Below, piece after piece: positions 43,968 to 52,278 of a stretch of 64,000 bases of DNA; position 1 is the first letter of the stretch, and each line of letters begins with the position of its first letter. The DNA comes from Chitiniphilus purpureus (GTDB lineage: Bacteria > Pseudomonadota > Gammaproteobacteria > Burkholderiales > Chitinibacteraceae). The stretch spans positions 3,845,501-3,909,500 of the forward strand of contig NZ_CP106753.1 of assembly GCF_025642115.1 (NCBI RefSeq), given 5' to 3'. The notes beneath the pieces are model-generated. The model was given only the letters and a program-made list of their open reading frames with translations, was not told the DNA's origin and made no database searches. A program made the translations under genes and the position numbers.

Positions 43968-44065
43968 CCTTTATCCCTCCGGGCGCCCGGCCGGGAAGGC
44001 CGTGGCATTTATATGTAGTTATTGTTTATGGAAATACATTAAACCCTTTATGCCAATCGGGCACG

Positions 44066-44089
44066 TGCATCGTGCATGCGTACGATGCA
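44066..44089. promoter_or_regulatory. 8-bp inverted repeat in the LysR/ABC-transporter divergent region
   Basis: The half sites tgcatcgt and acgatgca are separated by eight bases. It lies about 100 bases upstream of the LysR start and 460 upstream of the first binding-protein gene. It is the best palindrome in the region and could be a LysR or other dimer site. The T-N11-A core was not tested. Confidence 0.4.
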
Positions 44090-44239
44090 TTCCCATCATG
44101 CGCAAAACGCGCCAGGGCTTGCCATTGCTGGCGCTGCCCGATCGCACCCTGCCACGCCCATTGACACCGAAACACAATTTCAATCAATTCCCACCCGGCC
44201 TTTCCGACGACTGCACCGTGCATGGCAGCGCCTGAGAAG

Positions 44240-44390
44240 ACGCGGGATTGCGTAGTTTCGCAATGCGATACTACGCTGCATCATGCGTGCGGCGCATCGC
44301 CGCAATGCGTGGACGCCCCCTGTGTCCCGCCTGCCGGCTGCGCTCTAATGAAACCGCTTTGCACGATTGCGAAGCTTCATCTGTCTCCTT
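44240..44390 (+). ncRNA. possible structured leader or small RNA ending at the orphan terminator
   Basis: Just upstream of a strong terminator this stretch can form several hairpins. They are 44250-44256 with 44270-44276, an alternative 44247-44252 with 44259-44264, and a 6-bp stem 44289-44294 with 44298-44303. The first two are mutually exclusive. No coding gene ends at the terminator, so a small RNA or an attenuator leader for the transporter operon is possible. No promoter was identified with confidence. Confidence 0.3.
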
Positions 44391-44391
44391 G

Positions 44392-44418
44392 GCCCCGCTC
44401 ACCGCGGGGCTTTTTTAT
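44392..44418 (+). terminator. orphan Rho-independent terminator before the ABC operon
   Basis: A 7-bp GC stem (44392-44398 with 44404-44410), five-base loop, then TTTTTTATT. It lies 134 bases before the first binding-protein gene with no coding gene upstream on this strand, so it ends either a small RNA or an attenuated leader transcript. Confidence 0.8.
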
Positions 44419-44551
44419 TCCGGTCCCGGGCATGCGGATGGCGCATGCCCGGCATGCGTGGTTAGCGGTTCCGAAGCGGTAAGCCCGCCCCGTAGATTTG
44501 ATTGCGCGCCACACCGCAGGTGGGCCGAATTTACGGGAAGAGAGGATAACG

Positions 44552-45814
44552 ATGATGAAGCAAACCCTTATCGCCATGCTGGTCGGGGGCCTGTTCGCCA
44601 GCGGCGCGGCCCACGCCGAGAAAGTCAAGGTCGAGTTCTGGACCATGAGCATGAAGCCGCGGTTCGAGAACTACTTCCAGAATCTGGTCAAGCAATACGA
44701 AGCGCAGAACCCCGATGTGGACATCGTGTGGACCGACCTGCCGTGGGACGTGATCCGTTCCAAGTTCACCGCCGCGGTGGCGGCCGGACAACCGCCGGCG
44801 CTTGCGAACATGAATGTGGAGTGGGCCTATGACTACATGGTGTCCGGCGCCATCCAACCCATCGACAACCTGCTGGGCAAGGATCGCGCGATGTATATGC
44901 CGGGCGCGCTGGCCGACGTGACCTGGAAAGGCAAGAGCTATGCCTTCCCCTGGTACAACTCGGCCGACGTGATGATCGTCAACGCCGAGATATTCAAGAA
45001 GGCCGGGCTCGATCCGAACAAGCCGATCAAGAACCTCTCCGAACAGCTCAAGGTCGCCAAGCAGATCAAGCAGAAGGCCGGTATGGCCGGACTCGCGCCC
45101 CGGCTGGGCCGGGTGGAAAGCGTGTTCATGGGCGAGGGCCTGCCGGTGCTGGAAGGCAACAAGGCCGTGTTCAATTCGCCCAAGCATGTGGCGCTGCTGC
45201 GTGAATTCGCCGACGCCTACAAGGCCGGCGCGCTGCTGAAGGACAATCTGTTCGCCGAAGATAACTTCCAGGTCTCGATCGCCGCCTACAACGGTGGCCG
45301 CCTCGGCATCCTGGAAACCACGCCGCCGGCGGTGACCCGGGTGCGCGACGATGCCAAGGAGATCTACGCCGTTTCGATCGCCCACCCGGTTCCGCCCGGC
45401 GCCACCGGCGTGGTCAAGGGCGGCTGGCTGATGGATTTCGTAGTACCGCGCGGCGTGGACCCGAAACTGCTGCCGCACGTGGGCAAGTTCGCCAAGTTCC
45501 TGACCAACGATGCGAACCAGCTGGAATTCTCCCGGGCAACCGGCGGCACCTATCCGTCCACCCGCAAGGCGGCGCTCGATCCGTTCTTCCAGGAAGTGCC
45601 GGCCAACGCCGGCGCGGTCGAACTCGCCCGGGCCATTGGCGCGAAGAACCTCGCCAACGTGCGCACGCTGGCGATCCTGGGCATCGACGATCCGGCACCG
45701 CTGCTGCGCCGGCTGCGTGAGGAGACCGAAGCCGCGGTCACCGGGCGCAAGGATCCCAAGGCGGCGATGGATGCCGCAGTCGCGTTCTGGAACGCCCAGC
45801 TGAAGAAGAAGTAA
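44552..45814 (+). CDS. CUT1-family sugar ABC transporter, substrate-binding protein 1
   Basis: A 420-residue periplasmic binding protein (signal peptide MMKQTLIAMLVGGLFASGAAHAE). The mature protein starts KVKVEFWTMSMKPRFENYF and contains NMNVEWAYDYM, FPWYNSADVM, GVVKGGWLMDFVVPRG and NDANQLEFSRATGGTYPST. These are features of CUT1/MalE-type solute receptors. ATG-ATG start at 44552 with an AGAGGA site. It is first in a transport operon of binding protein, two permeases, ATPase and a second binding protein. The sugar is unknown; chitooligosaccharides are a natural guess given the chitinase, but no sequence feature shows it. Confidence 0.92.
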   Translation: MMKQTLIAMLVGGLFASGAAHAEKVKVEFWTMSMKPRFENYFQNLVKQYEAQNPDVDIVWTDLPWDVIRSKFTAAVAAGQPPALANMNVEWAYDYMVSGAIQPIDNLLGKDRAMYMPGALADVTWKGKSYAFPWYNSADVMIVNAEIFKKAGLDPNKPIKNLSEQLKVAKQIKQKAGMAGLAPRLGRVESVFMGEGLPVLEGNKAVFNSPKHVALLREFADAYKAGALLKDNLFAEDNFQVSIAAYNGGRLGILETTPPAVTRVRDDAKEIYAVSIAHPVPPGATGVVKGGWLMDFVVPRGVDPKLLPHVGKFAKFLTNDANQLEFSRATGGTYPSTRKAALDPFFQEVPANAGAVELARAIGAKNLANVRTLAILGIDDPAPLLRRLREETEAAVTGRKDPKAAMDAAVAFWNAQLKKK

Positions 45815-45823
45815 TTCCCGCCC

Positions 45824-45886
45824 CCGGCATGCCCTGGCATGCCGGCGAGCGGCAGGCCTTCGGCGGGCACACCTGCCGAAGGCCTG
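45824..45886 (+). promoter_or_regulatory. pair of strong hairpins after the first binding-protein gene
   Basis: Two stem-loops in the 123-base gap: 45824-45833 with 45836-45845 (10 bp, almost no loop), and 45853-45864 with 45875-45886 (12-bp perfect stem, 10-base loop). No T-run follows, so these look like processing/stabilising structures that raise binding-protein mRNA relative to the permease genes, as in malE-malF-type operons. Confidence 0.6.
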
Positions 45887-45937
45887 TGCCGTCATCCCAT
45901 CGAAGCGGCCGCCTGATCGCGCCGCCATGAGACCGCC

Positions 45938-46816
45938 ATGTCAAAAAAATCGCTGCGCCAGGATCTGAGCGCCTACCTGTTCCTGGCCCCCGCGCTCATC
46001 ATCCTGTTCCTGTTCTCGTTCTGGCCGGTCGGGCTGGGGGCGGTGCTGGCCTTCACCCGGGTGGACATCTTCAACCTGGCCCAGTCCGAATGGGTGGGGC
46101 TGGACAATTTCCGCACGCTGTTCGAGGACCCGGTGTTCATCGGCAGCATCAAGAACACGCTGCTGTACCTGCTGGTGGTGCCGGTGATCCAGATCGCCGC
46201 GCTGGCGCTGGCGGTGCTGGTCAATGCCCAGTTGCCGGCAATGAAGCTCTTTCGCACCGCGTTCTTCGTGCCGGTGGTCACCTCGGTCTCGGTGGTGGGG
46301 ATCATGTGGGGCTGGATGTACAACGAGGACGGCATGCTCAACCAGGTGCTGCTGTGGCTCAGGCTGGTCGACGCGCCGGTGGGCTGGCTCTCGGATGAGC
46401 GCATCGCGCTGTTCTCGGTCATGTTCGTCACCTTCTGGCGCGGGCTGGGCTACTACATGGTGCTGTATATCGCCGGACTGCAGGCGGTGCCGCAGGAAGT
46501 GGAGGAGGCGGCGATCCTGGATGGGGCCAACCGCTGGCAGCGCTTCTGGCGCATCACCGTGCCCATGCTCAAGCCCACCCTGCTGCTGTGCACACTGCTC
46601 TCGACACTGGCGGCGATGAAGGCGTTCGAGGAAGTGGTGGTGATGACCGGCGGCGGCCCGATCGGCAGTACCTACACGCTGGCCTTCTACGCCTACGACA
46701 TGGGGTTCCGCGCGTTCGACTTCAGCCGCGCATTGGCCGCCAGCCTGGTGGTCTCGCTGATCGGCTTCGTGCTCGCCTGGGTGAACTTCCGCTTCTTCCG
46801 CCCCGACCATCGTTGA
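45938..46816 (+). CDS. CUT1 sugar ABC transporter permease 1
   Basis: A 292-residue inner-membrane protein (MalF/UgpA type) with six hydrophobic helices. The first is YLFLAPALIILFLFSFWPVG. The EAA loop is EVEEAAILDGANRWQRFWRITV, with the conserved Gly. The last helix is LVVSLIGFVLAWVNFRF. It pairs with the product of the next gene, ten bases downstream. Start at ATG 45938. It follows the hairpin pair after the binding-protein gene. Confidence 0.94.
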   Translation: MSKKSLRQDLSAYLFLAPALIILFLFSFWPVGLGAVLAFTRVDIFNLAQSEWVGLDNFRTLFEDPVFIGSIKNTLLYLLVVPVIQIAALALAVLVNAQLPAMKLFRTAFFVPVVTSVSVVGIMWGWMYNEDGMLNQVLLWLRLVDAPVGWLSDERIALFSVMFVTFWRGLGYYMVLYIAGLQAVPQEVEEAAILDGANRWQRFWRITVPMLKPTLLLCTLLSTLAAMKAFEEVVVMTGGGPIGSTYTLAFYAYDMGFRAFDFSRALAASLVVSLIGFVLAWVNFRFFRPDHR

Positions 46817-46826
46817 GAGCCCTGCC

Positions 46827-47654
46827 ATGCACTTCGTCAAACGCCTTCTTCTGAGCCTGGCGCCGCGTTACGGCCTGCTCGCCGTCGTGGCCCTGTTCAC
46901 CACCTTTCCCTTTCTGTGGACACTGGCCACCTCACTGGGCGACTCGGGCAACATCTATGCCTTTCCGCCGCAGCTGTGGCCGGAAAACCCCACCTTCGCC
47001 CATATGCAGGAAGCGCGGCGCGCCATCCCGCTCGACCGCTTCTTCTGGAATTCGGTCTGGATCAGTGGCTGGACCGTGGCCGGCACGCTGCTGATCTCGG
47101 CGTTGGCGGGCTACGCGCTCGCGATCATGCGCTTTCGCGGCAGCAAGTGGGTCTTCGCGGCGGTGCTCGCCACGCTGATCCTGCCCTCCGAGCTCAACTT
47201 CATTGTCAACTTCATCACGGTGACACAGCTGAAGCTCACCAACACGCATACCGGGGTGGTGCTGCCGCTGCTGGCCAACGCGTTCGGCATCTTCCTGCTG
47301 AAGCAGGCGTTCGAGGAGATCCCGGCCGAGGTGCTCGATGCGGCGCGCATCGACGGCGCGACCGAATGGCAACTGTTCCTCCGCGTGGCATTGCCACTGG
47401 CAATGCCGGCGCTGGCGGCGCTGGGCATCTTCACGCTGGTGGCCACCTGGAACACCTATATCTGGCCGGCCGTGGTGCTGCAGAACCCGGACGAATACCC
47501 GTTGGCGGTCGGCGTGCTGTACCTCTCGGGCACCTTCGCCGCCAAGACCCGCGTGGTGGCCGCCGGCACCGTGCTGACCATCCTGCCGGTGCTGCTGCTG
47601 TTCCTGATGGCGCAACGCTACTTCATGCGCGGGCTAGACGGCGCGGTGAAGTAG
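46827..47654 (+). CDS. CUT1 sugar ABC transporter permease 2
   Basis: A 275-residue permease (MalG/UgpE type): N-terminal helix YGLLAVVALFTTFPFLWTLA, further helices, and the EAA loop EVLDAARIDGATEWQLFLRVAL. The C-terminal LLLFLMAQRYFMRGLDGAVK, ending in GAVK/GA(I/L)KG, is the MalG-family tail. It forms the channel with the preceding permease. The gap to the ATPase gene is 64 bases. Confidence 0.94.
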   Translation: MHFVKRLLLSLAPRYGLLAVVALFTTFPFLWTLATSLGDSGNIYAFPPQLWPENPTFAHMQEARRAIPLDRFFWNSVWISGWTVAGTLLISALAGYALAIMRFRGSKWVFAAVLATLILPSELNFIVNFITVTQLKLTNTHTGVVLPLLANAFGIFLLKQAFEEIPAEVLDAARIDGATEWQLFLRVALPLAMPALAALGIFTLVATWNTYIWPAVVLQNPDEYPLAVGVLYLSGTFAAKTRVVAAGTVLTILPVLLLFLMAQRYFMRGLDGAVK

Positions 47655-47718
47655 CCCGCGGCCCCGGCACATCCCCATCCCACACCCGATCCAAGAGATT
47701 CAAGAGGAGCAATCGACC

Positions 47719-48813
47719 ATGGCTGCGGTCCACCTGAGCGGCATCAAGAAGGCCTACACCCGGGACCAGTACATCATTCCGGAGCTTGACCTGGACATCG
47801 CCGACGGCGAGTTCATGGTATTCGTCGGCCCCTCGGGCTGCGGCAAATCGACACTGTTGCGCATGATCGCGGGCCTGGAGCCGATCACCGCCGGGCAACT
47901 GCGCATCGGCGAGCTGGTGGCCAACAATGTGCATGCCTCCAAGCGTGGCATCGCGATGGTGTTCCAGAGCTATGCGCTCTATCCGCACATGACCGTGGCC
48001 GAGAACATGGGCTTCGCGCTCAAGCTTGCCGGTACGCCCAAGGCCGAAATCGCGGCCAAGGTCGAGCGTGCCGCCCAGATCCTGCAGATCACCCACCTGC
48101 TCGAACGCAAGCCCAAAGCCCTGTCGGGTGGGCAACGCCAGCGCGTGGCGATCGGCCGCGCCATCGTGCGCGAACCCAAGGTATTCCTGTTCGATGAACC
48201 GCTCTCCAACCTGGATGCGGCGCTGCGGCTGCAGATGCGCGTCGAATTGGCCAAGCTGCATCACGAGCTGGGCACCACCATGATCTATGTGACCCACGAC
48301 CAGGTCGAAGCGATGACGCTGGGCGATCGCATCGCCGTATTCAACGCGGGCCGCATCGAGCAGATCGGCTCCCCGCTGACGCTTTACCACGAGCCCAGGA
48401 ATCTGTTCGTCGCGGGCTTTCTCGGCTCGCCCAAGATGAATCTGCTGCCCTGCACGCTGCTTGGCGACAGCGAACACGGCGCGATCGTGGGCCTTGCCGG
48501 CGCCGCCATCGCCACCCGCCGCTGCTCGCCGGCGCAGGCACCCGGCACCACGCTGACCCTGGGCGTGCGCCCCGAGCAGATCATGCTGGTCCCGGCGGAC
48601 CAGCCCGGCGCGATCGCCGCCCGGGTCGACCTGGTGGAGCACCTGGGCGATGTGATGCTGGGCTATGTGGAGATCGAGGGGCTGCGCGATTTCGTCACCG
48701 TCAAGCTGCCCAGCGGCATCACACTGGGCGGCATGGTCCATCTGGCCTTCGCACCCGAAGCGTGCCATCTCTTTGACGAAAGCGGGCACGCGCTTGCCCG
48801 GGTGGATCGGTAA
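47719..48813 (+). CDS. CUT1 sugar ABC transporter ATP-binding protein (MsmX/UgpC-like)
   Basis: A 364-residue ATPase. Walker A is GPSGCGKSTLLRM, the Q-loop FQSYALYPHM, the signature LSGGQRQRVAIGRAI, and Walker B FLFDEPLSNLD. The switch is YVTHDQVEAMT. A C-terminal TOBE domain (about 240-364) contains GVRPEQIML and ends in a small regulatory barrel. It energises the transporter and may be shared by both binding proteins. The start is an ATG with AGGAG about nine bases upstream. Confidence 0.96.
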   Translation: MAAVHLSGIKKAYTRDQYIIPELDLDIADGEFMVFVGPSGCGKSTLLRMIAGLEPITAGQLRIGELVANNVHASKRGIAMVFQSYALYPHMTVAENMGFALKLAGTPKAEIAAKVERAAQILQITHLLERKPKALSGGQRQRVAIGRAIVREPKVFLFDEPLSNLDAALRLQMRVELAKLHHELGTTMIYVTHDQVEAMTLGDRIAVFNAGRIEQIGSPLTLYHEPRNLFVAGFLGSPKMNLLPCTLLGDSEHGAIVGLAGAAIATRRCSPAQAPGTTLTLGVRPEQIMLVPADQPGAIAARVDLVEHLGDVMLGYVEIEGLRDFVTVKLPSGITLGGMVHLAFAPEACHLFDESGHALARVDR

Positions 48814-48848
48814 AACCCGGGGTGATGCGCACAGCATCATCCCGCCGC

Positions 48849-48877
48849 TTGCCACAGCAGCAGACGCGATTTACTAA
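48849..48877 (+). promoter_or_regulatory. weak promoter candidate before the second binding-protein gene
   Basis: TTGCCA (48849-48854), a 17-base spacer, then TACTAA (48872-48877). The -35 is a good match to the vegetative consensus and the -10 is poor. It lies 184 bases before the start in a 247-base gap, large enough for a separate promoter. Confidence 0.25.
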
Positions 48878-49060
48878 TTTCTTAAGAATCATCAACTTAG
48901 GAAATCGAAAGCTAGCGCAATCCTGTCAGACATGGCACAATCGCGCGCGCTTCATTCGCGTAAGGGCCAGCCGTCTCAGACCTCGACCCGGTCGCCTGAA
49001 GCACGGCGGGGCCATGTCGGCCCGTCGCCATCCGCTCAGTCGCACTTTCAAGGAGTGTTC

Positions 49061-50323
49061 ATGAAACCGGCCCTCACGGTGCTGATCGCCTGCGCCCTGT
49101 CCATCAGCAACGCCGCACACGCTGAAAAGATTCGCATCGAATTCTGGACCATGAGCCTCAAACCCAAGTTCGACGGCTACTTCCAGAAGATCGAGAAGGA
49201 CTACGAGCGTGCCAACCCGAACGTGGACGTGGTCTGGGTGGATCATCCGTGGGACAAGCTGCGTGCCCGGCTGCTCGGCGCCATCGCCTCGGTGCAGCCG
49301 CCGGCGCTTGCGAACATGAACGTGGAATGGGCGTACGACCTCGCGCAGCGCCGCGCCATCCTGCCGATTGACAACCTGCTGGGCACCGACCGTGCCAACT
49401 ACATGCCCGGCGCACTGGCCGACGTCACCTGGGGCGGCCGCACCTATGCCTTTCCCTGGTACAACGGCGTGAGCGTACTGGCCGTCAACGCCGACCTGTT
49501 CCGCAAGGCCGGGCTCGATCCTACCAAGCCGATCCGCACGCTGGACGAACAGCTCGCCGCCGCGCAGCTGATCAAGCAAAAGACCGGGATCGCCGGCCTC
49601 GCCCCTGAACTGGGCCTGCCGGTACGCATCTTCATGGCCGAAGGCCTGCCGCTGGTGGAAGGTCACCGCGCGGTGTTCAACTCGCCACGCCATGTGGCAC
49701 TGCTGGAAAAATACGCCGCCGCCTATAAGGCGGGCGCGCTGCCGCAGGACAAGGCCACGGTGTTCAGCGAGGACAACTTCCAGACCGCGATCACCGCCTA
49801 CAACGCCGGCAAGCTGGCCATGCTGGAAACCGCGCCCACCGGGCTCACCCGCGTACGCGACGAAGCCAAGGCGGTCTACGCCCGTACCGAAGTCCTGCCG
49901 GCGCCGCAAGGGCCGACCGGTGTGGTCAAGGGCGGCTGGCTGTTCAACTTCGTCGTACCCAAGGGGGTGGACCCCAAGATCCTGCCCGAAGTGGGCAAAT
50001 TCGCGAAATTCCTGACCAACGATGCCAACCAGATCGCCTTCTCCAAGGCCACCGGCGGCACCTACCCCTCGGTGCGCCGCGCCGCGCTCGACCCCTACTT
50101 CCAGCAGTTGCCGGCCAACGCGGGCGCCGTGGAGAAGGCGCGCGCGATCGGTGCGAAGAACCTCGTCAACGTCCGCACGCTGACGCTGCTGGGCGCGGAC
50201 GATACCGAGCCGCTCTACCGCAAGTTGCGGGAGGAAGTGGAATCCGCGGTGACCGGGCGCAAGAGCGCCCAGGCCGCGCTTGATACCGCTGCCGCGTTCT
50301 GGAACAGCAAGCTCAACCGCTGA
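49061..50323 (+). CDS. CUT1-family sugar ABC transporter, substrate-binding protein 2
   Basis: A 420-residue paralogue of the first binding protein, of exactly the same length and colinear throughout (signal peptide MKPALTVLIACALSISNAAHAE; KIRIEFWTMSLKPKFDGYF; NMNVEWAYDL; GVVKGGWLFNFVVPKG; TNDANQIAFSKATGGTYPS). AAGGAG precedes ATG 49061. It differs from the first in the ligand half, for example KYAAAYKAGALPQDKATVFS, so it probably recognises a related but different sugar. It is last in the operon and ends at the terminator at 50421. Confidence 0.92.
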   Translation: MKPALTVLIACALSISNAAHAEKIRIEFWTMSLKPKFDGYFQKIEKDYERANPNVDVVWVDHPWDKLRARLLGAIASVQPPALANMNVEWAYDLAQRRAILPIDNLLGTDRANYMPGALADVTWGGRTYAFPWYNGVSVLAVNADLFRKAGLDPTKPIRTLDEQLAAAQLIKQKTGIAGLAPELGLPVRIFMAEGLPLVEGHRAVFNSPRHVALLEKYAAAYKAGALPQDKATVFSEDNFQTAITAYNAGKLAMLETAPTGLTRVRDEAKAVYARTEVLPAPQGPTGVVKGGWLFNFVVPKGVDPKILPEVGKFAKFLTNDANQIAFSKATGGTYPSVRRAALDPYFQQLPANAGAVEKARAIGAKNLVNVRTLTLLGADDTEPLYRKLREEVESAVTGRKSAQAALDTAAAFWNSKLNR

Positions 50324-50420
50324 TGGCGGCCGTGACCGGGCCGGTGCATCCTGGCGTTGCCAGGCACGTTTGGCCGGCCACGGTCGTGCTGTACTGCGCA
50401 AGCGCGTAGAATCCCCATCG

Positions 50421-50449
50421 GGCCGCTGTGATAGCGGCCTTTTCATTTT
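50421..50449 (+). terminator. Rho-independent terminator of the sugar transporter operon
   Basis: A 7-bp perfect stem (50421-50427 with 50433-50439), five-base loop, then TTTTCATTTT. It is about 100 bases after the second binding-protein gene and 20 before the parvulin gene. Confidence 0.85.
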
Positions 50450-50469
50450 CCACGGACAAGGAGCCTGGC

Positions 50470-51195
50470 ATGGCCATCACCGTCAACGGCGTCGAGATCA
50501 GCGAAGCCAAGATCAACGCGATGCTGCAGGAAGTCGAGCATCACCCCAACGCACGCGACGCGGTGATCCAGGAACTGATTCTGCGCGAACTGCTGGTCCA
50601 GGAAGCACGCAAACAAGGCATCCAGAGCACCGACAGCGAGGCTGCGATCGCCGAGCTGCTCGATGCCAACGTCAAGATCAGCGAGCCGACCGAAGCGCAA
50701 TGCCGCGCGTTCTACGACGAGAACCCGCAAAGCTTCATGCGCGGCGAGCAGATCGAGGCGGCGCACATCCTGTTCGCGGTCGAAGACGCCACCAGCGCGG
50801 GCCTGACCCGGGCGCGCGCCGAGGGTGTGCTGGCCCAGGTCAAGGCCGAACCCTACACCTTCGCCGCCGTCGCCCGCGAACAATCGGCCTGCCCTTCGGG
50901 CAAGCAAGGCGGCGAGCTGGGCCGTTTCGGCCGCGGCCAGATGGTGCCCGAATTCGAAGCGGCCGCGTTCGCGCTCGACGAAGGCCAGATCAGCCCGGAA
51001 CTGGTGCAGACCCAGTTCGGCTACCACATCATCAAGGCCGGCAAACGCCACCCGGGGGAGCAGGTCAGCTACGACGAGGCGCATGAGCGCCTGTCCGCGT
51101 TCCTGACCGAACTGGCCGGCCGCAACGCGATGAACGACTACCTGGGCCGCCTGGTCGGCACCGCCAACATCGAAGGCTATACGCTGCAGCACTGA
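50470..51195 (+). CDS. parvulin-type peptidyl-prolyl cis-trans isomerase
   Basis: A 241-residue protein. The N-terminal helical region (about 1-90, AITVNGVEISEAKINAMLQE and VIQELILRELLVQEARKQG) resembles the chaperone domain of NifM/SurA-like proteins. The parvulin domain (about 95-190) has AAHILFAVEDA, EQSACPSGKQGGELGRFGRGQ, MVPEFEAAAFAL and TQFGYHIIKAGKR. No signal peptide is seen, so cytoplasmic. Start at ATG 50470 with AAGGAG. The N-terminal region looks like the NifM family; a nitrogenase link is not implied. Confidence 0.93.
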   Translation: MAITVNGVEISEAKINAMLQEVEHHPNARDAVIQELILRELLVQEARKQGIQSTDSEAAIAELLDANVKISEPTEAQCRAFYDENPQSFMRGEQIEAAHILFAVEDATSAGLTRARAEGVLAQVKAEPYTFAAVAREQSACPSGKQGGELGRFGRGQMVPEFEAAAFALDEGQISPELVQTQFGYHIIKAGKRHPGEQVSYDEAHERLSAFLTELAGRNAMNDYLGRLVGTANIEGYTLQH

Positions 51196-51208
51196 GCGGC
51201 ACACGGCG

Positions 51209-51236
51209 CAGGCGCCCGGCCGGGGCGCCTGGCTTT
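51209..51236 (+). terminator. candidate terminator after the parvulin gene
   Basis: An 8-bp stem (51209-51216 with 51224-51231) with a seven-base loop, followed by GCTTTCC; only a three-T run. It is 14 bases after the stop. Confidence 0.5.
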
Positions 51237-51326
51237 CCGGAAGACCGACACCCCGTCGGGCATGCTTGAACCGGCCGCCATCGACACCATCTATATATTT
51301 CATTTGTTCTAAAAAGAAGCACCATC

Positions 51327-51992
51327 ATGCCGGTTGCCCCACATACCGAATCCGCCGAACGTTTTGCCGCATTGTCCGCGCCGGTCGACCCGGCCCTAGT
51401 GGACAAGGTGGCGACGGCACGGCTGCCGACGCGCCATGGCGAGTTCGTCTCCCATGTCTACCGCTCGCGGCTGGATGCGGTGGAACATGTGGCGCTGGTT
51501 GTCGGCGACGTTGCCGGACAAGAAGGCGTGCTCGTCCGTCTGCATTCGGAATGCCTGACTGGCGATGTGTTCGGTTCGCTGCGCTGCGACTGCGGGGAGC
51601 AGTTGGACCTCGCGCTGCAGCGCATCCAGGCGCGTGGCCAGGGCGTGCTGCTGTACCTGCGCGGCCAGGAAGGGCGCGGCATCGGATTGACGCACAAGAT
51701 CCGCGCGTATGCGTTGCAAGACCATGGCCTCGATACCGTACAGGCCAACGAGGCACTGGGCCTGCCGGTCGATGCCCGCAGCTACGATGCGGCGGCGGCC
51801 ATCCTCTGCGACCTTGGCATCCGCTCGGTGCGACTGATGAGCAACAACCCGGCCAAGGTCACCGCGCTTGAGAGTGCGGGTCTGGCGGTGCAGCAGCGCG
51901 AAGCCCATGAAATCCCGGCCAACGCCGAAAACCATCGCTATCTGGCGGCCAAGCAGCAAAAGCTCGGGCACCTCTTGCTGCTGCAACGCTGA
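51327..51992 (+). CDS. ribA: GTP cyclohydrolase II
   Basis: A 221-residue zinc enzyme that opens GTP to start riboflavin synthesis. The zinc cysteines are in [20 protein letters not shown]. The catalytic stretch [18 protein letters not shown] and the late [17 protein letters not shown] follow. It is the stand-alone form without a RibB domain. Start at ATG 51327. No RFN riboswitch was recognised in the short upstream gap. Confidence 0.96.
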   Translation: MPVAPHTESAERFAALSAPVDPALVDKVATARLPTRHGEFVSHVYRSRLDAVEHVALVVGDVAGQEGVLVRLHSECLTGDVFGSLRCDCGEQLDLALQRIQARGQGVLLYLRGQEGRGIGLTHKIRAYALQDHGLDTVQANEALGLPVDARSYDAAAAILCDLGIRSVRLMSNNPAKVTALESAGLAVQQREAHEIPANAENHRYLAAKQQKLGHLLLLQR

Positions 51993-52162
51993 GCCGCCCT
52001 CCTGCCACTGCCCCGATACCTGCGTCATCGGCGCCGACCGCGCCATCATTCCACGCCACCTGGATGGATCCTGCAACGGAGTCGCCCGGTGGCCGACGTT
52101 ATCCGAACGTGCTGTTGCAGTTTCCGACCACCGCACTGTCCACTTGACTGCTTACACCAATA

Positions 52163-52191
52163 ATCGCTATATCATTGCGATATATGAAAAT
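52163..52191 (+). promoter_or_regulatory. ModE-box-like operator upstream of mobA-moaC
   Basis: The left half ATCGCTATATC (52163-52173) matches ten of eleven bases of the E. coli ModE half-site as I recall it (ATCGCTATATA). After seven bases the right half TATATGAAAAT (52181-52191) matches eight of eleven (TATATAACGAT). The spacing of seven is the allowed one. It sits 88 bases before a molybdenum-cofactor gene, a sensible ModE target. Confidence 0.6.
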
Positions 52192-52278
52192 CAGGTGACG
52201 GCATATGTCGGCGTTCTTTGCAATCAGGCTTACCGGATATCCCACCCCACTGCATGATGCTGTGCCGGGGGAAGCCAA

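Noticed and set aside
44002..44235. 77-codon plus-strand gene upstream of the sugar operon
   Set aside because: It crosses the palindromic region, has no ribosome site or family and ends well before the terminator.
48930..48960. sigma-54 promoter before the second binding-protein gene
   Set aside because: TGGCAC is present but no GC at the correct -12 spacing (TTGC) follows.
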